NCBI RefSeq assembly: GCF_000613305.1 | Contig: NZ_BAIO01000107.1 | Span: 1-5,009 of the forward strand | Source of the DNA: Komagataeibacter kakiaceti JCM 25156 | Lineage (GTDB): Bacteria; Pseudomonadota; Alphaproteobacteria; Acetobacterales; Acetobacteraceae | DNA: 5,009 bases | Reading direction: 5' to 3' | Shown here: positions 4,786-5,009 of the stretch, one piece after another | Layout of the letters: each line of letters opens with the position of its first letter | Position numbering within the stretch: the stretch's first letter is position 1 | The notes under the pieces: generated by a model | The model's database searches: none | Seen by the model: the letters and a program-made list of their open reading frames with translations, nothing else | What the model was told of the DNA's origin: nothing | Translations under genes and position numbers: made by a program

Positions 4786-5009
4786 TCCCGCCCCCTGCTC
4801 CGTCCTCGTGAGCGACCCAAGGATTGACCCAATTCCTGTTGGAGCTGCTTCTGGCGGTCCTTCTCGGCGGCTTTCCGGGCTTCCTCGGCCGCCCGGATGT
4901 CCTGCTGGCGTTTGATCTCGGCCTGACGCGCCAGCTCCTGCCTCTGGCGTTCGGCTTCCCGCTGCTGCTCCATCCGCTGCCCGATCTTCCGGGCCAGACC
5001 GACCGCCAG
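4755..5009 (-). CDS. mobA: MobA/MobL-family relaxase, C-terminal 84 residues (continues from the left edge)
   Basis: This is the 3' end of the relaxase gene, in frame with the 1-810 segment when base 5009 is joined to base 1; the join reads EKKAR then LAVGLARKIGQR. It encodes a Glu/Gln/Arg/Lys-rich helix (EQQREAERQRQ, EEARKAAEKDRQKQ) expected to form a coiled coil, then a basic Gly-Ser-Arg tail (SRGRSRGRD) and the end GPDMGF with TGA at 4757-4755. Long charged C-terminal helices are common in short MOBQ relaxases and are not catalytic. An internal ATG at 4973 would start a 72-residue ORF, but the frame stays open upstream to the window edge, so it is not a separate gene. The last 31 bp overlap the convergent cargo ORF that ends at 4785. 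Confidence 0.9.
   Translation of the reverse strand: MAVGLARKIGQRMEQQREAERQRQELARQAEIKRQQDIRAAEEARKAAEKDRQKQLQQELGQSLGRSRGRSRGRDYDNGPDMGF

Overview
The window reads as one small mobilizable plasmid, very probably complete and circular at 5,009 bp. The reason is that a relaxase frame open at the left edge (minus strand, reading leftwards from 810) continues without a stop or frame change into the frame open at the right edge (5009 down to 4755). Joined across the ends it gives a 354-residue MobA/MobL protein with a sensible charged coiled-coil C-terminus. The GC-rich backbone, the TraD-like relaxosome protein, the RepL-like initiator and the DUF29 gene suggest an alphaproteobacterium, most likely an acetic acid bacterium (Acetobacteraceae). 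That host assignment is an inference from gene families, not a database match.

Layout. (1) Mobilization block, 4755-5009 plus 1-2007: mobA/mobL on the minus strand; a divergent intergenic region (811-1024) holding an RSF1010-type oriT, seen as a perfect hairpin at 860-874 followed at once by a TAAAGTGCGCCCT core; then two plus-strand genes in ATGA overlap, a small TraD-like relaxosome accessory protein (1025-1282) and a one-pass membrane protein (1279-2007). (2) Replication block, 2008-3177: a striking double-dyad element (2067-2118), then a winged-helix RepL-like initiator (2144-2743), in ATGA overlap with a DUF29 gene (2740-3177). (3) AT-rich cargo, about 3178-4785: a Sec-exported small protein of unknown family with its own terminator hairpin, and a Ser/Thr/Asn-rich protein that now reads as two overlapping ORFs and looks like one gene broken by a one-base frameshift near 4200. 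The cargo runs convergently into the 3' end of the relaxase gene and overlaps it by 31 bp.

How it would work: RepL plus the double dyad probably control copy number; relaxase, TraD-like protein and membrane protein would form a relaxosome on oriT and present it to a helper conjugation system, since no type IV secretion or coupling-protein gene is present. The cargo differs in composition and is the least explained part. No tRNA, rRNA, CRISPR array, transposase or antibiotic-resistance gene is visible.
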